The notes: generated by a model not told the origin, from the sequence alone. Shown: positions 7,452 through 16,196, numbered from the stretch's first letter. The stretch: DNA of 64,000 nt from Paenibacillus soyae (GCF_024623455.1 NZ_JANIPJ010000019.1:62001-126000), one strand, 5' to 3'. A program made the numbers and translations.

Positions 7452-10045
7452 GACTTCAACACCGCCTTTTTAGCTTTCTCATAGATCTCCATTCCGGCCT
7501 TCCCATCAGGGTGTGAGATCTCCGCATAACGGAGTTCGACTTGCTTCTCCAATAGGCTGTCAAACCACGGCTCCGGAACGGGCTGTGAAATCAGGTCAAG
7601 CAAGTTCTCAAGCGGTGCGGCATAGGGATGTTCCAAAAAGGCACAACTATTTGCTTTATCACATTTAATACCTTGTCTTTCTATTAGGAAATTCTGTAAA
7701 TCCCTTAGACCATCCGTAACCTTAAGGCTCTCTTGAAGCAGACTCCCACTAATTAGATCATACTCAATAAACTGATTGCTTTGCTTTTCTGTGATATAGA
7801 TTTTATCTGTAGCGTTTGAAGACACAAAAAAGTATCCCGTATGAATACTTTCGGATGGGGTACCTTCTTGCAAGCTTGCGGGGCAAAAATGATCCACATA
7901 AGAAAACGAATGGTTCGTTAAGTCGAATTGAACCATCTGTTTCGAATCGGCAGGCACTAGGTATAGATCATTATTATAATGAACTAACTTTTGAAATGGC
8001 CAAACTCCATCTGATTGTATTCCTTTTAGGTTTATTTCAAATTCCGTAACCTTACGATCATCTATACTAAAGCTAATTAAAACTGGCTTATCCAATGCTA
8101 ACAACCAATAAACCTCGTCAATTAACAAAATGTCCGAGTAACCGGATATATCGCCGTTTAAGGCAATTAATTTGGTCATTCTATCTTTTAAATTAAACTC
8201 CATCACGGCATTTGCGTTAGCAGATGCCAAAACTAATGAGCCCGTTCCCTCGTTATAAAATCCATTAGAGAAGTAACCGCGCTCGGGATCACAGATCATC
8301 TTTTTAATGGGCTTCACCCACTCATCTATGATCTCCGTACGGTTATCCTCCAAACTCAATTTGACAATACCGGGAAAATGCAGCGGAATAAAATATAACG
8401 CGCCGTCGCATTCGATGATTTTGCCGAACTTACTCTGATCGTTATATTTTTTCTCTTTTGGCAATGGTAGCTCCACATATTCAAAGGTTGCTTCCACTAA
8501 ATCGTATATGGCTATGGCCGAAGCAGAATGCGGGGAGAAATAAAGTTTAGTCCCGCTTTGATGGATGGTATGATAAACCCTCCAATCGAGCGGTTTCTCA
8601 TTCGCAAACCCTCCAATAAACTCCACGCTCCGTGTCTTCTTGTTTAATCGGAAGAGCCCATTCATATGCAGCGTGAGAAACCATAAGTGTTCCTCTGTAT
8701 CATATAGACTTCCAATCGCCAGGAGCTCGTTCGATTGCTCGTTCTGAACCATAACCGGTTTCTTCATGCATTGATACAATTGCAATATCGAAGTACCGTC
8801 TCCATAGAAGGCCGAGCTTAAACGCAAAGCTCTATGCAAATCTGCCGTATCATCGTAAATGCCATATCCCTCAAGCTTGAACTCCTTAATAAGCTGAGTA
8901 TATTCCTCGAAAAGCAATGGGCGCATCGTGCTGTAAGTCGCCTCGCTCAGAGGATGCGGCCGCCACCACAGTACGACATCATCACGGTTGCGGAAGGTTT
9001 GGAAGACAGACCGCAGCTTCGCGATATACTTTTCATTTTCTTTTAGAATGGGACCAATTGATGTATTGTAAAGCACTATACTTTTGCGCGAACCATCCGA
9101 ATTCTCGATCCGCTTCTTCCATTCAGCAGGGAGATCGAAATCGTCCGGCGTGGAGTTTATGACCTTATCGAACTTGGGGGAGCCGGATGCCACGATCTTC
9201 TCCTTCACTTTCCCAAATCGGCCTATGCAATTGTTTTTCTTTTCATACGCTTGAATGGCATGAATGTAATCGTTGCGCGCCTTATCCGACTGTACGAATA
9301 CTCGGTCCGAGTGAACTACGCCCGGCATGGTGCAGAGATGCTCCTCCACATCATTCGCCGCCACGAAATAGGGGGAATAACATAGCAGTTCCGTATGTTT
9401 TTTAAGATTTCTACTATAATAATCGGGATGTACCGATGTAACGATGTTACTATCGTCATAGCCGGTATGAATGAAGCTTATATCCGGGCGATGCTCTTCC
9501 AAGCTATAGGTTTGCCAATCCACGATCGGTACATAGTCGGGATATTGATCCCCTTCATAATGCATTTGTCCTAATCCAAGATTGCGAAGCCTGTCATAAT
9601 AAGGGATCGGGACCACATAAGCATCGCATTGCGGGTCCTCTTTCGCAGCTAACCAGATCGATTCAAGAGCATCCCACATGGAGGCCTTATAAGGAAAAAA
9701 CGCAACCTCGATTTTACTCGGCTTCAGCTCGTTCCGAATCCCGCTTTCAATCATGCGGAGTTCTTTTTTTATTTGCTTAACGAAGCCCCCATCGGCATTC
9801 TCAATTTCCATAGCGATGTTGTATAGGTTCTGGTGAAACTCGGTCAGCAATTTGACGGTTCTCGTGTCATCGCCTTCTACATTCTCAATAAACTGGCTTA
9901 TATGGGTCGCCGCATCTTGGAAGTCGCCCAGAAGGTTGATGACCACCTGAATATTTTGATTGGAAAATTGCCGTTGAATTTCGTCAGTCGCCTCATACAG
10001 CGTTGTTATTAAATCTAAGAGTTGGCTTTGTTGGTAACGCCTCAT
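7448..10045 (-). CDS. CDP-glycerol-transferase-like protein with propeller-like C-terminal domain
   Basis: The first ~110 residues are helical and acidic, perhaps a coiled coil. Residues about 111-450 resemble the CDP-glycerol glycerophosphotransferase fold: VLYNTSIGP near 325, a WWRPHP histidine motif near 360 and FYGDGTSILQLYQCMKKPV near 415-433, matching the D-S-S/T then kPV pattern of TagF/TagB. From about 450 to 790 there are repeated aromatic-rich strands of the kind Y-x-L-x-L-D-x-x, as in beta-propeller or Kelch-like domains. The fusion is unusual. It should polymerise or add a phospho-polyol. The start has a weak AGGGG upstream. It is the first gene of the operon, behind a vegetative-type promoter. 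Confidence 0.7.
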   Translation of the reverse strand: MRRYQQSQLLDLITTLYEATDEIQRQFSNQNIQVVINLLGDFQDAATHISQFIENVEGDDTRTVKLLTEFHQNLYNIAMEIENADGGFVKQIKKELRMIESGIRNELKPSKIEVAFFPYKASMWDALESIWLAAKEDPQCDAYVVPIPYYDRLRNLGLGQMHYEGDQYPDYVPIVDWQTYSLEEHRPDISFIHTGYDDSNIVTSVHPDYYSRNLKKHTELLCYSPYFVAANDVEEHLCTMPGVVHSDRVFVQSDKARNDYIHAIQAYEKKNNCIGRFGKVKEKIVASGSPKFDKVINSTPDDFDLPAEWKKRIENSDGSRKSIVLYNTSIGPILKENEKYIAKLRSVFQTFRNRDDVVLWWRPHPLSEATYSTMRPLLFEEYTQLIKEFKLEGYGIYDDTADLHRALRLSSAFYGDGTSILQLYQCMKKPVMVQNEQSNELLAIGSLYDTEEHLWFLTLHMNGLFRLNKKTRSVEFIGGFANEKPLDWRVYHTIHQSGTKLYFSPHSASAIAIYDLVEATFEYVELPLPKEKKYNDQSKFGKIIECDGALYFIPLHFPGIVKLSLEDNRTEIIDEWVKPIKKMICDPERGYFSNGFYNEGTGSLVLASANANAVMEFNLKDRMTKLIALNGDISGYSDILLIDEVYWLLALDKPVLISFSIDDRKVTEFEINLKGIQSDGVWPFQKLVHYNNDLYLVPADSKQMVQFDLTNHSFSYVDHFCPASLQEGTPSESIHTGYFFVSSNATDKIYITEKQSNQFIEYDLISGSLLQESLKVTDGLRDLQNFLIERQGIKCDKANSCAFLEHPYAAPLENLLDLISQPVPEPWFDSLLEKQVELRYAEISHPDGKAGMEIYEKAKKAVLKS

Positions 10046-10107
10046 GACAGCGATCGCCCCTATTATGAATGTAATGGATTATGGTTAGCATATACGGAAT
10101 TTACTCT

Positions 10108-10137
10108 TATATACTTGAGAATTGCAAAAATTTTCAA
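10108..10137 (-). promoter_or_regulatory. Sigma-A-type promoter of the glycan operon
   Basis: On the minus strand TTGAAA and TATATA are separated by 18 bases, about 60 bases upstream of the first start codon. The -35 box matches the consensus at five of six positions. The region is AT-rich, so chance matches are possible. Confidence 0.5.
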
Positions 10138-10294
10138 TCGGGTTATTTGTTTGTTGGGGAAATTTGGGCGTTTTTTAAAGTTATATAGTTTATTTCGGTT
10201 AAAAACATCTAATAATGAAGTGTTAACGGTGAATTGCTCCATCAAACGCCTCTTTATTTCACGAGGCAGCCTGACCTTTGCCGCCAAACGCAAA

Positions 10295-10356
10295 AAAACA
10301 CCCTCGAGGCCTCGCCCATGTCTCTTAACATGGAATCAATTCCTTGAAGGTGTTTT
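10295..10356 (-). terminator. Terminator after fliT
   Basis: Two 15-base arms pair with only G-U type mismatches (AAAACACC to GGTGTTTT outer arms) and are followed on the minus strand by a run of T. The loop itself holds a perfect CCATGT/ACATGG hairpin. It closes the flagellar transcript 20 bases after the fliT stop. Confidence 0.8.
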
Positions 10357-10373
10357 ACTATAAGGAAGCTTGC

Positions 10374-10715
10374 TTATCTCTTCGCATCAAAAAACCGGCT
10401 GTCATCTCCGCCGTACGAATCATTGTCGTAAAGCGATTTGGATCGTTTTCCCGTATTAACCTGTGAGATATCCTTCTGGGCTTCATCCCTTAATTTCATC
10501 ATTCGCTCGATTATTAAAGCGTCTTGGCCGAGCAGATGCTGAACCAACTCCTTGTACTTGCTTACCTCATGAGGTGTTGGCTTCTGCTGCTGAAGCTCTT
10601 CGAATATAGAGTCTCTCGACATCATATATTCGTCCATTTCTTCAAGCGTGCAATAAGGGAGGCGCTCAATTAGCCTAGTAGACAGTTGATTGAGCTGGTT
10701 TAAAAGCATTTCCAT
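10374..10715 (-). CDS. fliT: FliT-like flagellar chaperone
   Basis: A small, helical, charged protein of 113 residues directly downstream of fliS, the position of fliT in B. subtilis. FliT-type proteins escort the filament cap FliD to the export apparatus. Sequence similarity between FliT proteins is low, so the call rests mainly on gene order, size and predicted helices. The start ATG (MEMLLNQLNQ) lies inside the fliS frame, giving a 41-base overlap; an upstream frame extension would overlap far more. The last 25 residues are Ser/Asp/Gly-rich and probably disordered. Confidence 0.7.
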   Translation of the reverse strand: MEMLLNQLNQLSTRLIERLPYCTLEEMDEYMMSRDSIFEELQQQKPTPHEVSKYKELVQHLLGQDALIIERMMKLRDEAQKDISQVNTGKRSKSLYDNDSYGGDDSRFFDAKR

Positions 10716-11103
10716 ATGCTTGTCCCGTAAGTTGATTTTGTTTTTTCGACGCTTGAATCCATGTTTCTTTGAGATCAACCAAGTAACTCAAAACTTCCTC
10801 GGCAGGCTCCGCTTTTTTCTTAATGTTAGCCTCGATTAAACGCGTATTAAAATAGTCATACAAGCTCAGCAAGTTTGCCGAAATAGGCAATGACCGATCG
10901 ATCGTAATAATAAACTCATTAATGATTTGCTGCACTTTCACCAAATTAACGTTGGCATCCATGTAATTACGCGCTTTGATCGCCTCAATGGCTTGCTTGC
11001 AAAAACGGATGGCCCCGTCATAGAGCATGATCAGCAGCTGAGCCGGAGTGGCCGTTTGCATGGTCGTCTCCAGATACTTATTCCGTTGTTGTTGTAATTG
11101 CAT
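10675..11103 (-). CDS. fliS: Flagellar export chaperone FliS
   Basis: The 142-residue protein has the typical FliS opening (NKYLETTMQTATPAQLLIML, then YDGAIRFCKQAI) and an all-helical body. FliS binds the C-terminal helices of flagellin in the cytosol, prevents premature polymerisation and delivers it to the export gate; in B. subtilis it also joins FliW/CsrA control by sequestering Hag. The ATG is used, not the TTG just before it, because GGGGG is 10 bases upstream. The C-terminus extends about ten residues beyond the usual end and overlaps fliT. Confidence 0.95.
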   Translation of the reverse strand: MQLQQQRNKYLETTMQTATPAQLLIMLYDGAIRFCKQAIEAIKARNYMDANVNLVKVQQIINEFIITIDRSLPISANLLSLYDYFNTRLIEANIKKKAEPAEEVLSYLVDLKETWIQASKKQNQLTGQAYGNAFKPAQSTVY

Positions 11104-11124
11104 CAAACATTAACCCCCTATGCG

Positions 11125-12681
11125 CTAGAGCTGCTGAGACAGCCAGGACCCTTGAGAATTCATTTTGTTAATGTAATTCTCCATTGCGGTGAACTGCTTA
11201 TAATAGCGATTTTCCATTTCGATCATTCTGATTTCCAATAGGGCAATCTGCTCCGACAATCTTTGATTGTCTTTACCAATCAGGTGACTGCTGTCGGCAG
11301 ACCCGACGGTTCCGGCCTTATCCGTAATCTGTTTGACAAGAGCCGATGCCTGATCATATAGCTTGACGGCAACTCCATCGCCGGAAGTGGCTGCATCATC
11401 CTTTGTGAATAGGGCCGCGACTTGATCCGGATTTTCCGTAATCGCTTTTCTGAGCTTATCTTCATCAATGTACAGCTTACCTTTATCCAGATAAGAGCCC
11501 GAAATGGAGGAACCTACAATGTTGGTGCTGGATATCCCAATCTCCGATAAAGTCTTAAGCTGATCAGCCGGCAAGCCGCCTACCGTATCCGAGAAAGCTC
11601 GGCGGAACTTCGTAAGGCCGTCATTGAGCAGAGAATCCCTCGACAGCATACCACTTCTAGCTTTCTCTTCCCAGCGCTTAATGTCTTCGTCGCTCATCTC
11701 TTCACGCTGCGCGTCCGTGAGAGGCTTGTAGTTCCGCTGCACCTTCTCGGAAGTTTCTTTATTTACTTCATCAATAAGGGCATTATACTTTTCCACATAA
11801 TTTTTAATTTTGTCAACGACGGAATCAATGTCTTGCGAAACATTAATTTGAACAGCGCCCGTCGTCTCATTCTTAGCGGTAAAGTTGATCCCTGCGATTG
11901 TAAACGTATTGGATTCATACTGCTGCGTGATTCCGCCATTGAAGACAACTTCCGCATTTACGCCTTTTACGCTGAAGCCGCCCGTTGTAGGTGTAACAGC
12001 CCCCGATGACATCACTCCATCAGCGGTTCCTCCGGTCATCTTCAGGAGATTCGTTAAATCCTGGCTAGCTGCCGCTCCGTCAGCATTTTTAATTTCCAGC
12101 TTAATTTCGGAGTTTGCACCGACTTTAGTGGAATTAAAGAACATGCGGTCCATAGTTGCATCATAAGTTACTTTTACACCGGACGTTGTCGACTTTTTAT
12201 TTATCGCGGATACCAAATCGTTTATTGTCGTATCCTTCGTTATCGTAACGGACGAAGCCGCTCCATTTATTTCGATCGTTGCTACTTCATCGTCTCCAAG
12301 ATCCCAGCCTATATCGGATAGTTTAGTTGTACCGCCGGTCGTTGCTCCTAATTGCCCTGTATTAAAGGAAGCAGCCTTCGCCAGCTTTTTTACCTCGATG
12401 GAATACTGTCCGACTCCCGATGTCGAGGAGCCTGTAGCCGCGACGCTGTTCTCGTCAGATGAAGTAGCTTTCTTTGACCCATACACCGATGGGAGCTTCA
12501 TATCGAAGGATAAATTTTTGAATTCCAAAATCTTGCTGTTTAACGCGCGATAATCATCGCGTTTCCATTCCAACAGCTGCTGCTGTTGCTTCAGACGATC
12601 GACAGGCACTCGTTGTGCATCCATCATCTTCGTAATAATCGATTCATAATCAATCCCAGAAGAAAGACCGCTTACGCGCAT
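11125..12681 (-). CDS. fliD: Flagellar filament cap protein FliD
   Basis: FliD forms the cap at the filament tip and helps flagellin subunits fold into place. The N-terminal FliD motif (VSGLSSGIDYESIITKMM) and the C-terminal coiled-coil region (about residues 460-518, with ALEIRMIEMENRYYKQFTAME) are present, and 518 residues is a normal length. The central domain is Thr/Ser/Gly-rich and surface-exposed. The RBS GGAGAG precedes the ATG. It lies between flaG and fliS as in related genomes and is exported through the flagellar type III system, so it has no signal peptide. Confidence 0.95.
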   Translation of the reverse strand: MRVSGLSSGIDYESIITKMMDAQRVPVDRLKQQQQLLEWKRDDYRALNSKILEFKNLSFDMKLPSVYGSKKATSSDENSVAATGSSTSGVGQYSIEVKKLAKAASFNTGQLGATTGGTTKLSDIGWDLGDDEVATIEINGAASSVTITKDTTINDLVSAINKKSTTSGVKVTYDATMDRMFFNSTKVGANSEIKLEIKNADGAAASQDLTNLLKMTGGTADGVMSSGAVTPTTGGFSVKGVNAEVVFNGGITQQYESNTFTIAGINFTAKNETTGAVQINVSQDIDSVVDKIKNYVEKYNALIDEVNKETSEKVQRNYKPLTDAQREEMSDEDIKRWEEKARSGMLSRDSLLNDGLTKFRRAFSDTVGGLPADQLKTLSEIGISSTNIVGSSISGSYLDKGKLYIDEDKLRKAITENPDQVAALFTKDDAATSGDGVAVKLYDQASALVKQITDKAGTVGSADSSHLIGKDNQRLSEQIALLEIRMIEMENRYYKQFTAMENYINKMNSQGSWLSQQL

Positions 12682-12711
12682 AGCAACCTCACTCTCCTTC
12701 CGTATTTGGAT

Positions 12712-13107
12712 TTAAGCCTTCTTATCAACGAATATGCCGGCCATCTCCCACAGCTTCGCCACAAAATCCAGCGACTTCTCAGGAGGAATTTCTCTTATCA
12801 CTTCACCCGACTCGTTGTTAAGAACCTTGACCGATATCAATTTTGTTTCCTCATGAATGGAAAATTCAAGACTCGTCGATTTCCCCTGCATGGCTTTTAA
12901 TGCCCGCTCAATGGCTTTTACAACCTGCTCATCGCTTAATGTGAATGCTTCTCCCTGACGTTCCGCCTTCTTCATTTCCTCGACGGTTGTGAAAGTGGAG
13001 CCATTCGCTTTGGAGGCATGATCAAGCTCCGGACTTGATACCTCACTCGTTTGTCCTGCTGAGTTCGTTCTGTCTGGAGAGCCGCTAATCGATGTAGGAA
13101 TCTTCAT
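12712..13107 (-). CDS. flaG: FlaG family protein
   Basis: A 131-residue protein with a disordered Ser-rich N-terminus and the conserved FlaG C-terminal domain (FSIHEETKLISVKVLNN followed by EVIREIPPEKSLDFVAKLWE). FlaG proteins influence filament length or assembly; their exact mechanism is unclear. It begins the flaG-fliD-fliS-fliT group. RBS AAGGATGAGGA precedes the ATG. A sigma-D-like -10 box is 40 bases upstream. Confidence 0.9.
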   Translation of the reverse strand: MKIPTSISGSPDRTNSAGQTSEVSSPELDHASKANGSTFTTVEEMKKAERQGEAFTLSDEQVVKAIERALKAMQGKSTSLEFSIHEETKLISVKVLNNESGEVIREIPPEKSLDFVAKLWEMAGIFVDKKA

Positions 13108-13144
13108 TCCTCATCCTTCCCTTCGTATAAGATCCTTTATCTAT

Positions 13145-13167
13145 ATATCGGCATCCTATACGGTTTA
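13145..13167 (-). promoter_or_regulatory. Sigma-D-like -10 element upstream of flaG
   Basis: On the minus strand a perfect sigma-D -10 GCCGATAT is preceded by TAAA, but only 11 bases separate them instead of the usual ~15. It lies in the short gap between the GT2-TPR gene and flaG. Either the spacing is relaxed in this organism or the true -35 is a poorer match a few bases further out (TAAT at 16 bases). Confidence 0.5.
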
Positions 13168-13169
13168 CA

Positions 13170-15104
13170 TTAGCTCTTTGAATAAGCCGCCAGCCATTCC
13201 GTTTCCCCAAAAATCTCTTTCGCTTTTTTGACAAGCTTCTGGTTGATAAGAGAACGTTTCACGCTCAAATTTATAGCTTGTTTATGGAAATAAAAATTAA
13301 ATTTATATTTCTTCAATGCGACCATGGAAATTCTCTGAGCTTCCGAACCGTTATCCTTCGAGATCAGCCATTTGATCACATTCTCGAAATCCTGTTCGTC
13401 CAGATCATTTTCATCCGCTTCCGAGTAGAACTCAATCGATTCGTCTACATAACCGCTTCTGTATAGCAAACCCGCAATCTTCCCGCCTACTGAATCGGTT
13501 AATTCTGTTCGGAGCGGCACCAGCTTATTGAATAGTTCAAATTGGTTAAAAACGATGCACTTCTCAAGGATATTGACATAATGAGCAGCATTTACATTTT
13601 TGCCTTTCAAGCTTTCGTTGTTCTCTACGGCTTCCAGCAAGGAAATGAGGCTTTCGTTGCTCAACAGTTTCTTAAGATCGGATCTCAAACCCGCATCCTC
13701 TGTGGCGAAGTACAACAGGAATAGATCCGCATAGTCCAACATAGAAAGCTTCAGGCCATACACCAACACAGGCGCATCGTAAAGCTCGGCAGTAATAGGA
13801 GTATTCGACTGCGCGGACAAGCCTGCTTTTAGATCGACGGCTCTATTCATGAGCAGGTCCGCGGCAAAATAACGTTTAACCAATCTCTGAGCCAACGCCG
13901 GTTTGCCGATATTCAAGGCGAACGCAACCAATTTCCGCAATACCTCGGTATTAGGAGTGGATAGCACCTTCTCCGATAAGAAGGTGAAAATTTCAGCTTC
14001 CGTATGGAACTTCGTTAATATTTTTATTAAGCGATACAAAGTTTCCAAGCAATATCTATTGTGATTCAAAGCGCTCGTATGATACTTCACCGCGCTTTGA
14101 AAATTATTTTCTTCTTCATAAATAAAAGCAAGGGCCTTGCTTGGTATATAATCCTTGAAATCTGGGCTTTTAATGACTCTTGTAAAATGTTTAGCGTTCA
14201 AAACGATGTGGCTAAAAACCGCCTTGGCCTCGTCATACCGCTTCTGTCTAAAATAAATAAGTCCTCTGTAGTATTGGAAATCCGCCGCATCGGAAAACAT
14301 AGCTCCCGCATCTTGAATGACGGTCAACGCATCGTTGTATCTCTCCAAAGCGATCAGCTTCTCGACAATACTTAGCAAACAAACAGGCACCCAATCATGA
14401 TGGAAGCTTGTTTTCTTCTGATAGGCCTTAATATACGCATCCAAAGCCTTCTCGGGATGACCCAATACGGACATTTCATTGCCGTAGTTATATAAATCGA
14501 AAGCCTCATCCGACTTCGCGTTCATTTCTTTATCGATAATTTGAAGATTCCTGCCGCTTTTGCCTTTTTCTCTAACCACGCTCTTCATATAACCCGTATG
14601 ATAGATCAATAAGGAGGAGACCCCCATGTTGATCCCCGACGGATTAGTCGATTCAAGCTGTTCATGGATCGCGCGGAAATACTGAATCTCGCCATTGTTT
14701 TTGTAAACCCGGGCATGACGGTTCTGAGCGATATTCGTGCCATCCTCGCCCAAGAAGTTCAAGATGTTCGTTGCATACACATCGTATGCTCCCGCATCCT
14801 TTTTCAATTCGTCGATACTGGCCTGGAGGTTATCCCGGTCTACGTACTCGTCCGCGTCCAACACAAGAATCCATTGCCCGTTCGCCTTCGAGGCGGCAAA
14901 GTTCCGAGCTTCCGCAAAGTTATTGGTCCAATCGTAATGATATATGTGATCGGTAAATTCGGCGGCTATTTCTTTCGTGTTGTCCGATGAGCCTGTATCT
15001 ACTAGTATGATCTCATCTACGATCCCTGAGACGGACTCCAAGCATCTTCTCAGAACCTTTTCTTCATCTTTGACAATCAAACATAAGGATGTAAATACAC
15101 TCAT
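13170..15104 (-). CDS. Family 2 glycosyltransferase with TPR repeats, candidate flagellin glycosyltransferase
   Basis: Residues 1-180 are a GT2 domain: LCLIVKDEEKVLRRCLESV, LVDTGSSDNT, and WILVLDADEY as the DxD-type metal site. The remaining 460 residues are helical TPR-like repeats (for example ALDAYIKAYQKK and ADFQYYRGLIYFRQKRYDEA), a layout shared with peptide and protein glycosyltransferases that use TPRs to hold the acceptor. It is between hag and flaG/fliD, where flagellar genes normally continue without interruption. I infer that it glycosylates flagellin or another flagellar protein. The ATG chosen is four codons inside the longest frame, next to GAGGTG. Confidence 0.75.
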   Translation of the reverse strand: MSVFTSLCLIVKDEEKVLRRCLESVSGIVDEIILVDTGSSDNTKEIAAEFTDHIYHYDWTNNFAEARNFAASKANGQWILVLDADEYVDRDNLQASIDELKKDAGAYDVYATNILNFLGEDGTNIAQNRHARVYKNNGEIQYFRAIHEQLESTNPSGINMGVSSLLIYHTGYMKSVVREKGKSGRNLQIIDKEMNAKSDEAFDLYNYGNEMSVLGHPEKALDAYIKAYQKKTSFHHDWVPVCLLSIVEKLIALERYNDALTVIQDAGAMFSDAADFQYYRGLIYFRQKRYDEAKAVFSHIVLNAKHFTRVIKSPDFKDYIPSKALAFIYEEENNFQSAVKYHTSALNHNRYCLETLYRLIKILTKFHTEAEIFTFLSEKVLSTPNTEVLRKLVAFALNIGKPALAQRLVKRYFAADLLMNRAVDLKAGLSAQSNTPITAELYDAPVLVYGLKLSMLDYADLFLLYFATEDAGLRSDLKKLLSNESLISLLEAVENNESLKGKNVNAAHYVNILEKCIVFNQFELFNKLVPLRTELTDSVGGKIAGLLYRSGYVDESIEFYSEADENDLDEQDFENVIKWLISKDNGSEAQRISMVALKKYKFNFYFHKQAINLSVKRSLINQKLVKKAKEIFGETEWLAAYSKS

Positions 15105-15131
15105 CGCGCACCTCATAAAATAATGTCTTGG

Positions 15132-15177
15132 TTAATAAAAATATCGTACCAGATGACCGGTACGATATTTTTATTAA
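15132..15177 (-). terminator. Terminator after hag
   Basis: A 19-base perfect inverted repeat (outer arms TTAATAAAAATA, inner arms TATCGTACC) with an 8-base loop lies 22 bases after the flagellin stop. The long, AT-rich outer stem supplies T runs on both strands, so it may act in both directions. Such a strong stem suits a very abundant single-gene transcript. Confidence 0.85.
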
Positions 15178-15199
15178 AGCCAGTATTAATTCATAAAAA

Positions 15200-16054
15200 T
15201 TAACGGAGCAGTTGCAGTACGCCTTGCGGCTGTTGGTTAGCTTGAGCCAACATAGCTTGAGCAGCTTGGTTAAGGATGTTGTTCTTCGTGAACTCCATCA
15301 TTTCCTTCGCCATGTCAACGTCACGGATACGGGATTCAGCAGCTGTCAGGTTCTCGCTTGCAGCACCCAGGTTGTTGATAGTGTGCTCAAGACGGTTTTG
15401 AGCCGCACCCAGCTCGGAACGTTGTGTCGATACAGTCTTGATAGCTGCGTCGATCGAGGAAAGCTGGCTGTCGAAATCAGTTGTAGCGAAGTCAGTAACG
15501 TCGATGCCGCTAACGCCCAGTGCAGAAGCGGACATGTCGTCGATGTTAAGCTCCAATGTTTGGGAAGCGTTCGCGCCGATTTGGAATGTCAGCGAAGAAC
15601 CGCCAGTTGCGGAATAGTCGCCAGAAAGCAGGTCCTTGCCGTTGAATTGCGTACGGTCGGAGATACCGGACTCGCCTGCTTCGCCGCCAAGCTCCTTGAT
15701 CAATGCGCCGATTTCTTCTTGGATTGCTTCCAGATCTTCAGTCTCTTGAGTACCAGTGTTACCAGCCTGTACAGTCAGCTCGCGCATACGTTGCAGGATG
15801 GAGTGAGTCTCAGTCAGAGCGCCCTCAGCTGTTTGGATAAGGGAGATCGCGTCTTGGGAGTTCTTCGAAGCCATTTCCAGACCGCGGATTTGGCCGCGCA
15901 TTTTCTCGGAGATCGCAAGACCAGCAGCGTCGTCGCCAGCACGGTTAATACGAAGACCGGAAGAAAGCTTCTCAAGGTTTTTACCAGCAGCGCCAGTGTT
16001 TACGCCCAGTTGACGGTGAGTGTTGATTGCTTGAATGTTGTGGTTAATACGCAT
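15200..16054 (-). CDS. hag: Flagellin
   Basis: Major filament subunit of 284 residues. The N-terminal D0/D1 helices (MRINHNIQAINTHRQLG, then KLSSGLRINRAGDDAAGLAI) and the C-terminal helix (MAKEMMEFTKNNILNQAA ending in GVLQLLR) are complete. The central variable region is short, about residues 135-185, as in B. subtilis Hag. The start is fixed by AGGAGG seven bases upstream of the ATG and by homology; an upstream ATG is not used. It is expressed alone from a sigma-D promoter, with a leader bearing CsrA-type sites, and is exported with FliS. Confidence 0.97.
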   Translation of the reverse strand: MRINHNIQAINTHRQLGVNTGAAGKNLEKLSSGLRINRAGDDAAGLAISEKMRGQIRGLEMASKNSQDAISLIQTAEGALTETHSILQRMRELTVQAGNTGTQETEDLEAIQEEIGALIKELGGEAGESGISDRTQFNGKDLLSGDYSATGGSSLTFQIGANASQTLELNIDDMSASALGVSGIDVTDFATTDFDSQLSSIDAAIKTVSTQRSELGAAQNRLEHTINNLGAASENLTAAESRIRDVDMAKEMMEFTKNNILNQAAQAMLAQANQQPQGVLQLLR

Positions 16055-16060
16055 TGTAAT

Positions 16061-16098
16061 TTCCTCCTTGAATTGGGTAAATGTCCGCATCCTTGCGG
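16061..16098 (-). promoter_or_regulatory. CsrA-type binding sites in the hag leader
   Basis: In the hag transcript a CCGCA/TGCGG hairpin (16085-16098) presents AGGA in its loop, the classic CsrA site. About 20 bases downstream the Shine-Dalgarno lies in CAAGGAGGAA (16061-16070), a second GGA site. This is the two-site arrangement by which CsrA dimers block hag translation in B. subtilis. csrA and fliW are adjacent. Confidence 0.8.
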
Positions 16099-16150
16099 TT
16101 GATTTTGATCCGGCTAGTAGGTCGGCCGCCCTCTCGCCTTCATATTATAT

Positions 16151-16177
16151 ATATCGACATCTCGTCCCGAATCTTTA
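16151..16177 (-). promoter_or_regulatory. Sigma-D promoter of hag
   Basis: TAAA, a 15-base spacer and GTCGATAT on the minus strand match the sigma-D consensus (TAAA, ~15, GCCGATAT) at all but one position. The predicted transcript starts about 90 bases upstream of the flagellin ATG, leaving a leader that includes both CsrA sites. It overlaps the gap after csrA. Confidence 0.85.
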
Positions 16178-16196
16178 TAGCTGATAGAGGCAAATC

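Larger units (their letters stand above)
10046..10373. other. Intergenic region between fliT and the glycan operon
   Basis: No credible gene. It contains the operon promoter in its left half and the fliT terminator at its right end. The sequence between them is AT-rich with no other structure I can defend. Flagellar transcripts therefore seem to stop before the glycan operon, which has its own promoter. Confidence 0.7.

Noticed and set aside
10063-10293. Small frame in the fliT-glycan gap
   Set aside because: Overlaps the promoter; low-complexity Lys/Asn/Phe sequence without RBS.
15212-16102. 296-codon open frame on the strand opposite flagellin
   Set aside because: Exact shadow of hag, whose codon bias and repeats keep the opposite strand open. 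No RBS and no known family.
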